In this document: positions 34,590-42,108 of the stretch, piece by piece | Layout: each line of letters starts with the position of its first letter | Position numbering within the stretch: position 1 is the first letter of the stretch | Assembly: GCF_003885045.1 (NCBI RefSeq) | Contig: NZ_RHJS01000002.1 | Location: 5,387,302 to 5,451,301 of the forward strand | Length of the DNA stretch: 64,000 nt | From: Schaedlerella arabinosiphila | GTDB taxonomy: Bacteria > Bacillota > Clostridia > Lachnospirales > Lachnospiraceae | Reading direction: 5' to 3' | Translations under genes and position numbers: made by a program | Notes under the pieces: model-generated | Database searches by the model: none | Told to the model about the DNA's origin: nothing | The model's input: the letters and a program-made list of their open reading frames with translations, nothing else

Positions 34590-34658
34590 TAAAATAGTGT
34601 AGTCTATATAATAACTGCATTATAATATACCTTTTTTAAAAATACTTACACTATTTTA
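34590..34658 (-). promoter_or_regulatory. Operator pair and promoter of the GH31 gene
   Basis: TAAAATAGTGTA (34590-34601) and its exact complement TACACTATTTTA (34647-34658) enclose AT-rich DNA with -10-like TATAAT sequences on the - strand. The spacing (57 bases centre to centre) is about 5.4 helical turns. The rest of the 34578-34813 gap holds nothing else recognised except a short IS-end-like repeat at 34768. Confidence 0.5.
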
Positions 34659-34767
34659 TGAGAAAACTACGAAATTATGACTTTTTTGATGCGCGTAAGG
34701 AGTATTTTTCTAATGTTTTTATAGGCAATGAATAAAAATTATGATATGATGTAATTGTTTGATGCGA

Positions 34768-34785
34768 TTCACAGTCAGATAAAAA
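34768..34785 (+). repeat. 18-bp repeat shared with 55404-55421
   Basis: TTCACAGTCAGATAAAAA, identical at both places; its first part resembles the IS66-type terminal repeat in this window (ATTCACAGTC). Possible relic of an insertion-sequence end, located just upstream of the MATE gene. Confidence 0.45.
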
Positions 34786-34813
34786 ATGTCAGAAGGATGA
34801 GAGTAAAAAAGAG

Positions 34814-36178
34814 ATGAATCAGAGAGAAATGAATCGAAAGGAACCTTCCTTTTACAGACAATTTTTTTCGCTATACATTGCTCTGGTGCTGCAGAATGTG
34901 GTGACGCTGAGCGTCAACCTGACAGACAATGTGATGCTGGGGGCGTACAGCGAGACCTCCCTTGCAGGGGTGGCGGCGGCAAACCAGATCCAGTTCGTGT
35001 ACCAGATGCTGCTGGCTGCGTTCGGGGAGGGCATGGTGATCCTTGGAAGCCAGTATTGGGGAAAACAGCAGACAAAGCCTATGAAAAAAATCGCGGCCAT
35101 GATGATGCAGCACGGACTGGCGGTCATGGCGGTGCTGTTTGTGCTGATCAGCCTGCTTCCGGAATGGGCAATCGGGCTGTTTACCACGGACGGGCCTATC
35201 ATTGCGGAAGGGGCAGGATATCTTCGGCTGATCCGGTTTACATATCTGTTCTTTGCGGTGACCCAGCTTTTGCTGGCCGTACTGCGGAGCATGCAGATCG
35301 TGAAGATCGCGCTGTACCTGTCGGCTATGACATTTTTTGTCAACTGCGGGATCAACTATGTGCTGATCTTCGGAAAGTTCGGGATGCCTGAGATGGGGAC
35401 TGCGGGAGCGGCGGTGGGGACGTTGACTGCCCGCGTTCTGGAGACTGCCGTGCTGATTTTTTATATTGCCAAAACAGAAAAAAGCCTTTGCCTGCGGGTG
35501 CGGGATTTCTTCCAGTTTGACCGGCTGCTCTGGAAGGATTACATGAAAGTGACGCTGCCGATTTTGGTGACAAACGGACTGTGGGGCGTGAACACGGCGC
35601 TGCAGACCGCCATCCTGGGACATATGACCGCGGCGGCAATCGCGGCAAACAGCGCCGCTTCCAATCTCTTCCTCCTGGTAAAATCCACGGCTGTCGGCGC
35701 GGCTTCGGCTGCAGGCGTGGTGATCGGAAAGGTGATCGGCGGCGGGGATATGGAGCAGGTGAAGCGGTATGCCAGACGGCTGCAGAAAGTATTTCTCGGA
35801 ATCGGGATCTGCTCCGGGATCGCGCTGTTTTTCCTGCGGATTCCGGTGCTCGCCCTGTACGACCTGCGCCCGGAGACCAAAGCCATGGCAAATACATTTC
35901 TCATGATCCTGAGCGCCGTGGATGTAGGGATGTCCTACCAGATGCCCACCAATACGGGAATCATCCGGGGCGGCGGGGACGTCATGTTCGTGGTGAAGAT
36001 GGATTTGATCAGCATCTGGATGATCGTGCTGCCGCTGTCATTTTTTATGGCATTCGTGGTGAAGGCGTCTCCGGCGGTGGTGGTGTGGTGCCTCAACGCG
36101 GATCAGTTCTTTAAGTGCGTGCCGGCCTTTGTGCGGTGCAATTCATGGAAATGGATACGGAAGCTGACGAGGGAGTAG
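34814..36178 (+). CDS. MATE family efflux transporter
   Basis: 454 residues with about twelve membrane helices in two six-helix halves. The N-half NLTDNVMLGAYSETSLAGVA and the C-half equivalents (TNGLWGVNTALQTAILGHMT, then AIAANSA) are the MatE signature regions. It exports cationic drugs or metabolites by exchange for Na+ or H+; the substrate is unknown. Complete length for the family. No regulator is adjacent. Confidence 0.88.
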   Translation: MNQREMNRKEPSFYRQFFSLYIALVLQNVVTLSVNLTDNVMLGAYSETSLAGVAAANQIQFVYQMLLAAFGEGMVILGSQYWGKQQTKPMKKIAAMMMQHGLAVMAVLFVLISLLPEWAIGLFTTDGPIIAEGAGYLRLIRFTYLFFAVTQLLLAVLRSMQIVKIALYLSAMTFFVNCGINYVLIFGKFGMPEMGTAGAAVGTLTARVLETAVLIFYIAKTEKSLCLRVRDFFQFDRLLWKDYMKVTLPILVTNGLWGVNTALQTAILGHMTAAAIAANSAASNLFLLVKSTAVGAASAAGVVIGKVIGGGDMEQVKRYARRLQKVFLGIGICSGIALFFLRIPVLALYDLRPETKAMANTFLMILSAVDVGMSYQMPTNTGIIRGGGDVMFVVKMDLISIWMIVLPLSFFMAFVVKASPAVVVWCLNADQFFKCVPAFVRCNSWKWIRKLTRE

Positions 36179-36467
36179 GATATTGCTTGCTCCCGGGCCG
36201 TACACTCCCGGAGCAGCAGGGATAATCTGTAATTTTAACATTTTATCTTGTGCTTCTCCGGATAGATGTGCTAGAATAAGAAAAAGCATATTTTCTAAAA
36301 GTTCCATTATTTCGGAAATTCAAATTCCGTTATATCTTAGACATATCAATACAAGGGATTCATCCCCTGTCCTTTCAGAAAATTCGTGCTTTTATCCAGA
36401 TAAGCAGGAGGTTTTCTGAAAAGGTAACAGAAGATCTCCTGAAAAAAACAGAATAAGGAGGTTTTCT

Positions 36468-37469
36468 ATGGAGCCGAAGAAAAAAGAAACCGATGCGACT
36501 TACTGGCATTCTGCATTTTATGCCGGTATTCAGATTGAACTGGAAGATGAAGCGGACAATCTGGTATTTGAAAATGAGCATCAACTGAGTACACAGCCAA
36601 TGGAAATTGATGTACTGATCATTAAAAAAGAGACGGACAGACCTGTAAAGAAAAATATCGGGAGGATATTCAAAAAGTATAACATTATCGAGTATAAAAG
36701 CCCGGATGATTCTCTAAGCGTAGATGATTTTTATAAAGTATATGGATATACATGCTTTTATAAATCTGATGTCCGGTATGTAGACAGTATTTCCGCGGAG
36801 GAATTGACCATCACATTCGTATCGGAAAAGTATCCGCGGAAGATGATCGAGCATTTGAAGAAGGTCAAAAATTATAAGATCGCAGAGAAGGAAAAAGGAA
36901 TCTATTATGTAAATGGAGATTTGATTCCGATCCAAATCCTGATCACGCAAAGATTATCTGAAGAAGAAAATCTTTGGCTGAAAAGCCTTACTAATAAGCT
37001 GAAAGAAAATATAACAGCCGAAAAGCTGATTGAAAACTACATGGACCATAAGGACAGCAGTCTGCACCGGTCGATTATAGAGACAATCATGCGCGCAAAT
37101 CAGAAATTATTCGAGGAGGTAAATGGTATGAGCGATATTTTTATGGAAATCGTACAGGAGAAGTTTGACCGTAAGCTCAAGGAAGAAGTGGAAAAGGCTA
37201 CGGAAAAAGCCGTAAACAAAGCGGTACAAGAGGCGGTGCAAGAGGCGGTAAAAGAGGCAGTAAAAGAAACTACAGTAAAAAATACAGTAAAAACAAAACT
37301 AACCGAACGTATTTCTTTAATCCAGAAAAAATGTGCCAAAAACAAGCCGCTTTCTGTTATCGCTGAAGAGTTAGAAACCAATGTGGATGAACTTTCTTGC
37401 CTCTACGATATCATTTCTAAGAATCCTGAAAAAACGACGGACGAAATCTACCAGATGGTGTCCAGCTGA
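36468..37469 (+). CDS. PD-(D/E)XK-like protein with C-terminal repeat coiled coil
   Basis: 333 residues. The N-terminal part has a nuclease-fold pattern (QPMEIDVLII, then YNIIEYKSPDD) like the Rpn/DUF4351-type family often labelled '3-isopropylmalate dehydrogenase' by mistake. The middle is helical. Residues about 245-275 are a short-period Ala/Val/Glu/Lys repeat (KAVNKAVQEAVQEAVKEAVK) encoded by near-identical 12-base units, which should form a coiled coil. AAGGAGG precedes the ATG, and a second identical AGGAGGTTTTCT stands 47 bases further upstream. Function unknown. Confidence 0.65.
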   Translation: MEPKKKETDATYWHSAFYAGIQIELEDEADNLVFENEHQLSTQPMEIDVLIIKKETDRPVKKNIGRIFKKYNIIEYKSPDDSLSVDDFYKVYGYTCFYKSDVRYVDSISAEELTITFVSEKYPRKMIEHLKKVKNYKIAEKEKGIYYVNGDLIPIQILITQRLSEEENLWLKSLTNKLKENITAEKLIENYMDHKDSSLHRSIIETIMRANQKLFEEVNGMSDIFMEIVQEKFDRKLKEEVEKATEKAVNKAVQEAVQEAVKEAVKETTVKNTVKTKLTERISLIQKKCAKNKPLSVIAEELETNVDELSCLYDIISKNPEKTTDEIYQMVSS

Positions 37470-37493
37470 AAATAGTACTCATTCTGAAATCAG

Positions 37494-37529
37494 AGCATCT
37501 GAGCCAACCGGTTCAGGTGCTTTCTTTTG
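37494..37529 (+). terminator. Terminator
   Basis: AGCATCTGAGCC (37494-37505), loop AACC, GGTTCAGGTGCT (37510-37521) with two G-U pairs, then TTCTTTT. It ends the preceding gene. Confidence 0.75.
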
Positions 37530-37550
37530 AATTTCTTTAGAATATCCCTA

Positions 37551-37581
37551 TTGACAAAACATATTATACAGAATATAATAT
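37551..37581 (+). promoter_or_regulatory. Consensus promoter with overlapping palindrome (PadR autoregulation site)
   Basis: TTGACA (37551-37556), 17-base spacer, TATAAT (37574-37579), a full consensus. ATATTATA (37561-37568) and its complement TATAATAT (37574-37581) form a dyad over the -10 box. A second inverted repeat (AAAATATATA at 37590-37599 and its complement at 37611-37620) follows. PadR proteins bind such dyads, and the gene that follows encodes a PadR regulator. Confidence 0.7.
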
Positions 37582-37648
37582 AAACAAATAAAATATATAA
37601 CTCAAAAAGATATATATTTTAAATATACACATAGAAAGGACTGATATC

Positions 37649-37966
37649 ATGACATTTCCGTTGAATGCCCCTATGTTCGACCTGCTTGTCCTATCGGTCA
37701 TCGCGGAGTCTGACGCCTACGGCTACCAGATCAGCCAGATCATCAAGCGGGCGGCCAATACCAAGGACTCCACGCTCTACCCGGTGCTGAGGCGCCTGCA
37801 GGAGCAGCATTTCCTGGAGACCTACGACGAGCAGTTCCAGGGTCGGAACCGGAAGTATTATACCATCACGGATTCCGGCAGATATTATCAGGAAGAGCTG
37901 TCAAAGGAATGGGACCGTTACAAGACGATCATCGACGACATCGTGAAGGGAGGAATTGAAAAATGA
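37649..37966 (+). CDS. PadR-family transcriptional regulator
   Basis: 105 residues forming a winged helix: LVLSVIAESDAYGYQISQII, then STLYPVLRRLQEQHFLET and RKYYTITDSGRYYQEEL. It is the short PadR type with one C-terminal dimer helix. Its stop overlaps the next start by 4 bases. In Firmicutes PadR-DUF1700-DUF4097 operons are a standard three-gene unit thought to respond to cell-envelope stress. Autoregulation is likely given the dyad over its promoter. Confidence 0.88.
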   Translation: MTFPLNAPMFDLLVLSVIAESDAYGYQISQIIKRAANTKDSTLYPVLRRLQEQHFLETYDEQFQGRNRKYYTITDSGRYYQEELSKEWDRYKTIIDDIVKGGIEK

Positions 37967-38559
37967 CCAGAGGGGATTATATGACGATACTTTCCCACAA
38001 CCTGCGGCATCTGCCGAAGGAAGACTACGACAGGGCCATGGAATATTTTGAAGAGTACTTTAATGAAGCCGGCCCGGCACATGAACAGGACGCGATTCAG
38101 GATCTGGGCGCGCCCGAGGATGCTTCCCGGGAGCTGATCATGAACCTGGCGGAGAAGAACATCGGGGAGCAGCCGAAGACTGTCCGGCACGGTGTCCATG
38201 CGGTCTGGGTGGGAATCCTGGGCGTGTGCGCCGCACCCATTGCGCTTCCGCTGCTGCTGGCATTAGTCTGCGTGATCTTCGCGCTGGTGATCACCCTGTT
38301 TGCCGTACTGGGAAGCCTTGCCCTGGCGGCGGTGTGCGTGGCGGCAGGCGGAGTGGTGGGACTGATAGGCGGATTTGTCCTGACATTCCGTGCATTTGCA
38401 GACGGGATTGCGACCATCGGGATGAGCCTCCTCACACTGGGGATTGGGATTCTGTTTGTATACGGTTCCTTCCGCCTGTGCCGCTGGGCATTGGGAAAGG
38501 TATCGCAATCTTTGGGAAATATCACAAAAGGAGGACGCAGACATGAAAATAAACACTAA
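37963..38559 (+). CDS. DUF1700 membrane protein
   Basis: 198 residues. The cytoplasmic N-terminus (LPKEDYDRAMEYFEEYFNEA) is the DUF1700 hallmark, followed by GAPEDASRELI and then three or four membrane helices between about residues 70 and 185. Translationally coupled to the PadR gene (4-base overlap) and to the next gene (17-base overlap). Partner of DUF4097 proteins; molecular role unknown. Confidence 0.85.
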   Translation: MTRGDYMTILSHNLRHLPKEDYDRAMEYFEEYFNEAGPAHEQDAIQDLGAPEDASRELIMNLAEKNIGEQPKTVRHGVHAVWVGILGVCAAPIALPLLLALVCVIFALVITLFAVLGSLALAAVCVAAGGVVGLIGGFVLTFRAFADGIATIGMSLLTLGIGILFVYGSFRLCRWALGKVSQSLGNITKGGRRHENKH

Positions 38560-39613
38560 AAAGCTGATCATGGCATCCCTCGTTTTGATCGCCGCCGGTG
38601 CGGTTCTGATGGGAGTCGGGTATCTGTTCGGCGGACGGGCAGGAGTCGCGTTTTCACGAGAGGGTGTGATTTCCCCTTATGGCGATCAGGACGCATATAT
38701 GATGAAAAAAACAAAGATCGATCCTTTTTCCGACGCGGAGATCAAGATCGAATCCTATGCGGACATCCGTATCCGGCCCTCCGGGGATGACCATTTCTAT
38801 GCAGAATACAAACTGGACGGTTATTACAGCGAGCCGGTCTGCCAGGTCAGGGATGATATGCTGGTTGTGACACATACGGGCAAGCCGCGGCAGTACGGGA
38901 TGATGGTGAATTATTTCTCTTTCGGAGTTCAGAATGAACTGCAAAATGCAGGTCTGACCCTGTATATCCCGAAAGGGGAGGAGATGGGCCGTCTGGATGT
39001 GCGGAATGATTCGGGAGATCTTTCCATAGAAGGAATCGCCTTTGAGGACGGGAAGCTGAAGGTCAGCTATGGCGGCACGGAACTTCGGAACGTAAGCTTC
39101 CAGGATCTGGAGCTGGACATGGAATCCGGCAATCTGGATATGGAAGACGTGACTGCGGAGAATCTGGTGCTGAAAAATGAGTATGGAAATGTTACAATGA
39201 AAAAGACGTCTTTCCAAAAGGTGGAGGCAGAGCTGGAATCCGGCAGACTTCGGGCAGACGATTTTACCTGCGGTACCCTGTCGGCACAGGTGGATTACGG
39301 GGATATTGACCTGGACGACGCTTCTTTGGAGACGGCAGAGTTTGTGCTGGAAACCGGGAACCTGGACCTGAATGCCGGAAAGCTCACGGACATGACCTGT
39401 AAAAACGATTACGGCAATGTGAATATCCGTCTACCGGAGGATGTTTCCGAATATTCCATCAATGCCCGCAGTGAATATGGCAGCATCAACCTTCCCGACA
39501 GCGCTTCGGGCCATTGGTTCACGGAAGACGATGAGTCGGTGTATGTGTCGAAGGGAAAAACGAAGGGCACCATCACGGTTAAAGTGGAATCAGGTGATAT
39601 TGATATCAGGTAA
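38543..39613 (+). CDS. DUF4097 family beta-strand repeat protein
   Basis: 356 residues from ATG 38543 (MKINTKKLIMASLVL) after AAAGGAGG. One N-terminal membrane helix (about 8-30) anchors an extracytoplasmic beta-solenoid made of repeats such as LDVRNDSGDLSIEG, LDMESGNLDMEDV, LKNEYGNVTMKK and VKVESGDIDIR, the 'SGD/YGN' pattern typical of DUF4097. It is coupled to the DUF1700 gene. The family is thought to act in envelope-stress signalling. Right after the stop, degenerate 15-bp repeats extend the last codons. Confidence 0.85.
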   Translation: MKINTKKLIMASLVLIAAGAVLMGVGYLFGGRAGVAFSREGVISPYGDQDAYMMKKTKIDPFSDAEIKIESYADIRIRPSGDDHFYAEYKLDGYYSEPVCQVRDDMLVVTHTGKPRQYGMMVNYFSFGVQNELQNAGLTLYIPKGEEMGRLDVRNDSGDLSIEGIAFEDGKLKVSYGGTELRNVSFQDLELDMESGNLDMEDVTAENLVLKNEYGNVTMKKTSFQKVEAELESGRLRADDFTCGTLSAQVDYGDIDLDDASLETAEFVLETGNLDLNAGKLTDMTCKNDYGNVNIRLPEDVSEYSINARSEYGSINLPDSASGHWFTEDDESVYVSKGKTKGTITVKVESGDIDIR

Positions 39614-39658
39614 TATGGACATCAGGCAATATGGACATCAGCTAATATGGATATGAGG
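39602..39658. repeat. 15-bp degenerate tandem repeats after the DUF4097 gene
   Basis: AATATGGACATCAGG-like units occur at least three times, starting from the last codons of the gene (GATATTGATATCAGG) and running through the stop. This looks like slippage or duplication of the gene's end. Confidence 0.6.
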
Positions 39659-39685
39659 GAATAAAAACATACAATGGAATTTCAC

Positions 39686-39724
39686 GAGGTTACAGCCGGA
39701 TCAGGAACTGTAACCTCATTTTTT
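39686..39724 (+). terminator. Terminator of the PadR-DUF1700-DUF4097 operon
   Basis: GAGGTTACAG (39686-39695) and CTGTAACCTC (39708-39717) followed by ATTTTTT. Perfect 10-bp stem. Confidence 0.85.
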
Positions 39725-39808
39725 AATACGGCAGATCCGGTGAGGCAGATAGTGACCTTATCCGATAAAGGGACAGGAACAAGAATCGCGAAAAATCTCA
39801 AATTTTAA

Positions 39809-39838
39809 TTGACGTTGAACAGGTATTTCACTTATAAT
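39809..39838 (+). promoter_or_regulatory. Promoter of the FIST-chemoreceptor operon
   Basis: TTGACG (39809-39814), 18-base spacer, TATAAT (39833-39838), about 115 bases before the FIST gene start. The long leader shows no recognised element. Confidence 0.65.
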
Positions 39839-39952
39839 ATATATGTTATCCATCTTTTGATGGGATGAACGATTTTAAAAGAACTATATAACATACATGT
39901 CTGGTAAAACGGATGTCACTATTCTATATGAAGGAAAGAGAGAGGCTGCATA

Positions 39953-41008
39953 ATGAAACAGTTTTTTGGAATGAGCCAGCACGGAGACCTGAAGGAAGCG
40001 GTCCGCGGGGTGAGCAGGCCGCAGTTTATCATGCTGCTCTCGAACGGGGATCAGTTCGAGGCGCATGTAAAGGAGCTGGAAGCGCTTTTCCCGGGCGTGC
40101 CCAGTATCGGATGTATCGGCATGAGCTATGATACCAGGGTGGTTGAAAAAGGCGTCGGCGTCATCGCATTTTCCGAAGGAGTCAGTGCCGCGGCAAATGT
40201 ACTCGAAGAAGTATCGGTCATGCCGGTAAAATACATCGACCGGCTGGAGCAGGATGTGAAGTCGGTCAACGGCACCGAGCGCGATACGGTCTGCATTGAT
40301 TTCTGCACCGGCAACGATGCCTGCGTACTGACCACGATCTACAGCGTCTTAAAGCGCAGAAATATTTCACTGGTGGGCGGAACCGGCGACGCGGGCAAGG
40401 TCTCTGCCAACGGAAGAGTCTATGAAGACGCCGTGGTCTATGGGATCATCAAAAACCAGAACGGCAGGGTTAAAGCATATAAGGAAAATATCTATCACCA
40501 GATGCAGAACCACCGCTTTATCGCCTCCGGGACAGATAAGGCAAAATACATACTGGGAACCCTCAACGGCCGTCCGGCCAGACAGGTTTACCAGGACATC
40601 CTCAAGATCTCGGAGCAGGAGATCACCACACAGACGTTCAAGAACCCCTTTGGAAAGCTGAACGGGGACGACACCTGTATCGTATCGATCAAGGAGGTGC
40701 AGGGCGACGCGCTCTGCTGCTTCAGGCAGGTCAACGACTCGGACGTCCTGCTGCTGCTGGAACTGGGGGATTACAGGGCCATTGTAAAAAATACAATCGG
40801 CAAGATCAAACACGACTTTCCAAATATTTCAGCCGTATTTTCCGTGAACTGCCTGTTCCGGTATCTGCTGTTCACCCAGGAACATTATATGCAGGAATAT
40901 CTGAACGAGATGAGCGTATTGGGCAGACATGCAGGTCTGGTAGGATATGGAGAGCATTATAACAACCGGTTCGTAAACCAGTCCATGACCTGCGTTGTAT
41001 TTGAATAG
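39953..41008 (+). CDS. FIST-domain sensory protein
   Basis: 351 residues with FIST_N (about 20-200; IGCIGMSYDTRVVEKGVGV and LVGGTGDAGKV) and FIST_C (about 215-340; VFSVNCLFRYLLF and LVGYGEHYNNRFVNQSMTCV). FIST domains are small-ligand sensors, thought to bind amino-acid-like molecules, and are usually linked to signalling modules. Here it is a stand-alone soluble protein with a chemoreceptor gene 14 bases downstream, so the pair probably works as a split receptor: FIST sensing and methyl-accepting output. AAAGAGAGAGG lies upstream of the ATG. Confidence 0.85.
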   Translation: MKQFFGMSQHGDLKEAVRGVSRPQFIMLLSNGDQFEAHVKELEALFPGVPSIGCIGMSYDTRVVEKGVGVIAFSEGVSAAANVLEEVSVMPVKYIDRLEQDVKSVNGTERDTVCIDFCTGNDACVLTTIYSVLKRRNISLVGGTGDAGKVSANGRVYEDAVVYGIIKNQNGRVKAYKENIYHQMQNHRFIASGTDKAKYILGTLNGRPARQVYQDILKISEQEITTQTFKNPFGKLNGDDTCIVSIKEVQGDALCCFRQVNDSDVLLLLELGDYRAIVKNTIGKIKHDFPNISAVFSVNCLFRYLLFTQEHYMQEYLNEMSVLGRHAGLVGYGEHYNNRFVNQSMTCVVFE

Positions 41009-41022
41009 GAGGGAAAAATAAT

Positions 41023-41970
41023 ATGGCATTTTGGAAAAAGAACAGGCAGGATACGAAGATGCCTGTACACGATAAAAGCCTGAATCCGGTTCTGCACGTG
41101 ATGAAGACTCTGAAAGACTATCACTCGGAGCTGGTGAAGAAGGAGGTAGACTCTCTGTGGGAGCTGGACCGGATCGGCAGTTCCTTCGGCCACGTACTCT
41201 CAGAGGCGGAGGGCTTTCAGGGCCGTCTGCAGGAGTTCGGGCAGAATTTCATGAGCATTGAACAGGTGTCCAGCGAATTTTCGGAAGTGAAGGAGAGCAT
41301 TTCACAGTCCGTAATCAGCGCCCAGGGCGGCGTGGAGGAGTTAAAGACCAGTTCCATGCAGGTGGATTCTTATTTTAAAGAAATGGAGACCACGTTTGAA
41401 AATCTGCAGACCGCAGTGGAGAAGATCAAGCGGTGTACGGATAAGATCGTCTCCATCGCAGAGCAGACCAACCTTCTGGCCCTCAATGCCTCCATCGAGG
41501 CTGCCCGTGCCGGCGAGCAGGGAAAAGGCTTTGCGGTGGTTGCGGTGGAAGTCAAGAAGCTGGCGGACGAGATCAAGGAGCTGACCGGCGAGGTGGATTC
41601 CGGCATCCAGGATGTGGAGCAGGGAACAGAGCACCTCAATGTGAATATCAATGCGTCGCAGCAGGCATTGGGAGAGAGCCTGGACAAAGTCAACGAGACC
41701 TATGACATGTTTGACAAGATCACCCAGTCTGCGGAGGGCGCTACAGCCGTACATAACGAGATCTCAAATGTCATCAATGAATCCAAGGGCGCGCTGGATA
41801 TGCTGTGCGGATTCTTTGAACAGATCAAGAACCTGAACCAGGATGTAATGAAGCATATCCGGCAGGCAGGAAGGCTCGGAACTACCAAGAGCGCCATGTT
41901 CGAGGACATCGACAACATGATGGCCCAGATCCCGCCGATCATAAATGAATACACCTCCGAGGAAAAATAA
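41023..41970 (+). CDS. Soluble methyl-accepting chemotaxis protein
   Basis: 315 residues without membrane helices. A long coiled coil contains the MCP hairpin tip SIAEQTNLLALNASIEAARAG with EQGKGFAVVAVEVKKLAD, which binds CheA/CheW. The region before residue 90 shows no known sensor domain, so the signal likely comes from the FIST protein encoded next to it. No che genes lie in the window. A strong terminator follows, so the operon is two genes. Confidence 0.88.
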   Translation: MAFWKKNRQDTKMPVHDKSLNPVLHVMKTLKDYHSELVKKEVDSLWELDRIGSSFGHVLSEAEGFQGRLQEFGQNFMSIEQVSSEFSEVKESISQSVISAQGGVEELKTSSMQVDSYFKEMETTFENLQTAVEKIKRCTDKIVSIAEQTNLLALNASIEAARAGEQGKGFAVVAVEVKKLADEIKELTGEVDSGIQDVEQGTEHLNVNINASQQALGESLDKVNETYDMFDKITQSAEGATAVHNEISNVINESKGALDMLCGFFEQIKNLNQDVMKHIRQAGRLGTTKSAMFEDIDNMMAQIPPIINEYTSEEK

Positions 41971-41993
41971 GCAAGGCGGCAGCTTTGTTGTAT

Positions 41994-42037
41994 AAAGGGG
42001 CAGAGGGGAAATAATCGGATTTCCCCTCTGCCCCTTT
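41994..42037. terminator. Long terminator between convergent genes
   Basis: An 18-bp stem (AAAGGGGCAGAGGGGAAA, 41994-42011, with its complement at 42020-42037) and an 8-base loop. Works for the + operon and for the - gene ending at 42109. Confidence 0.85.
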
Positions 42038-42108
42038 CTCATGCAGTCCGATACAGGTCTGTCCGGTCCGCGGCCGTTTAAAGCTCCCGGCCTGCGCAAT
42101 TCCGCCGA

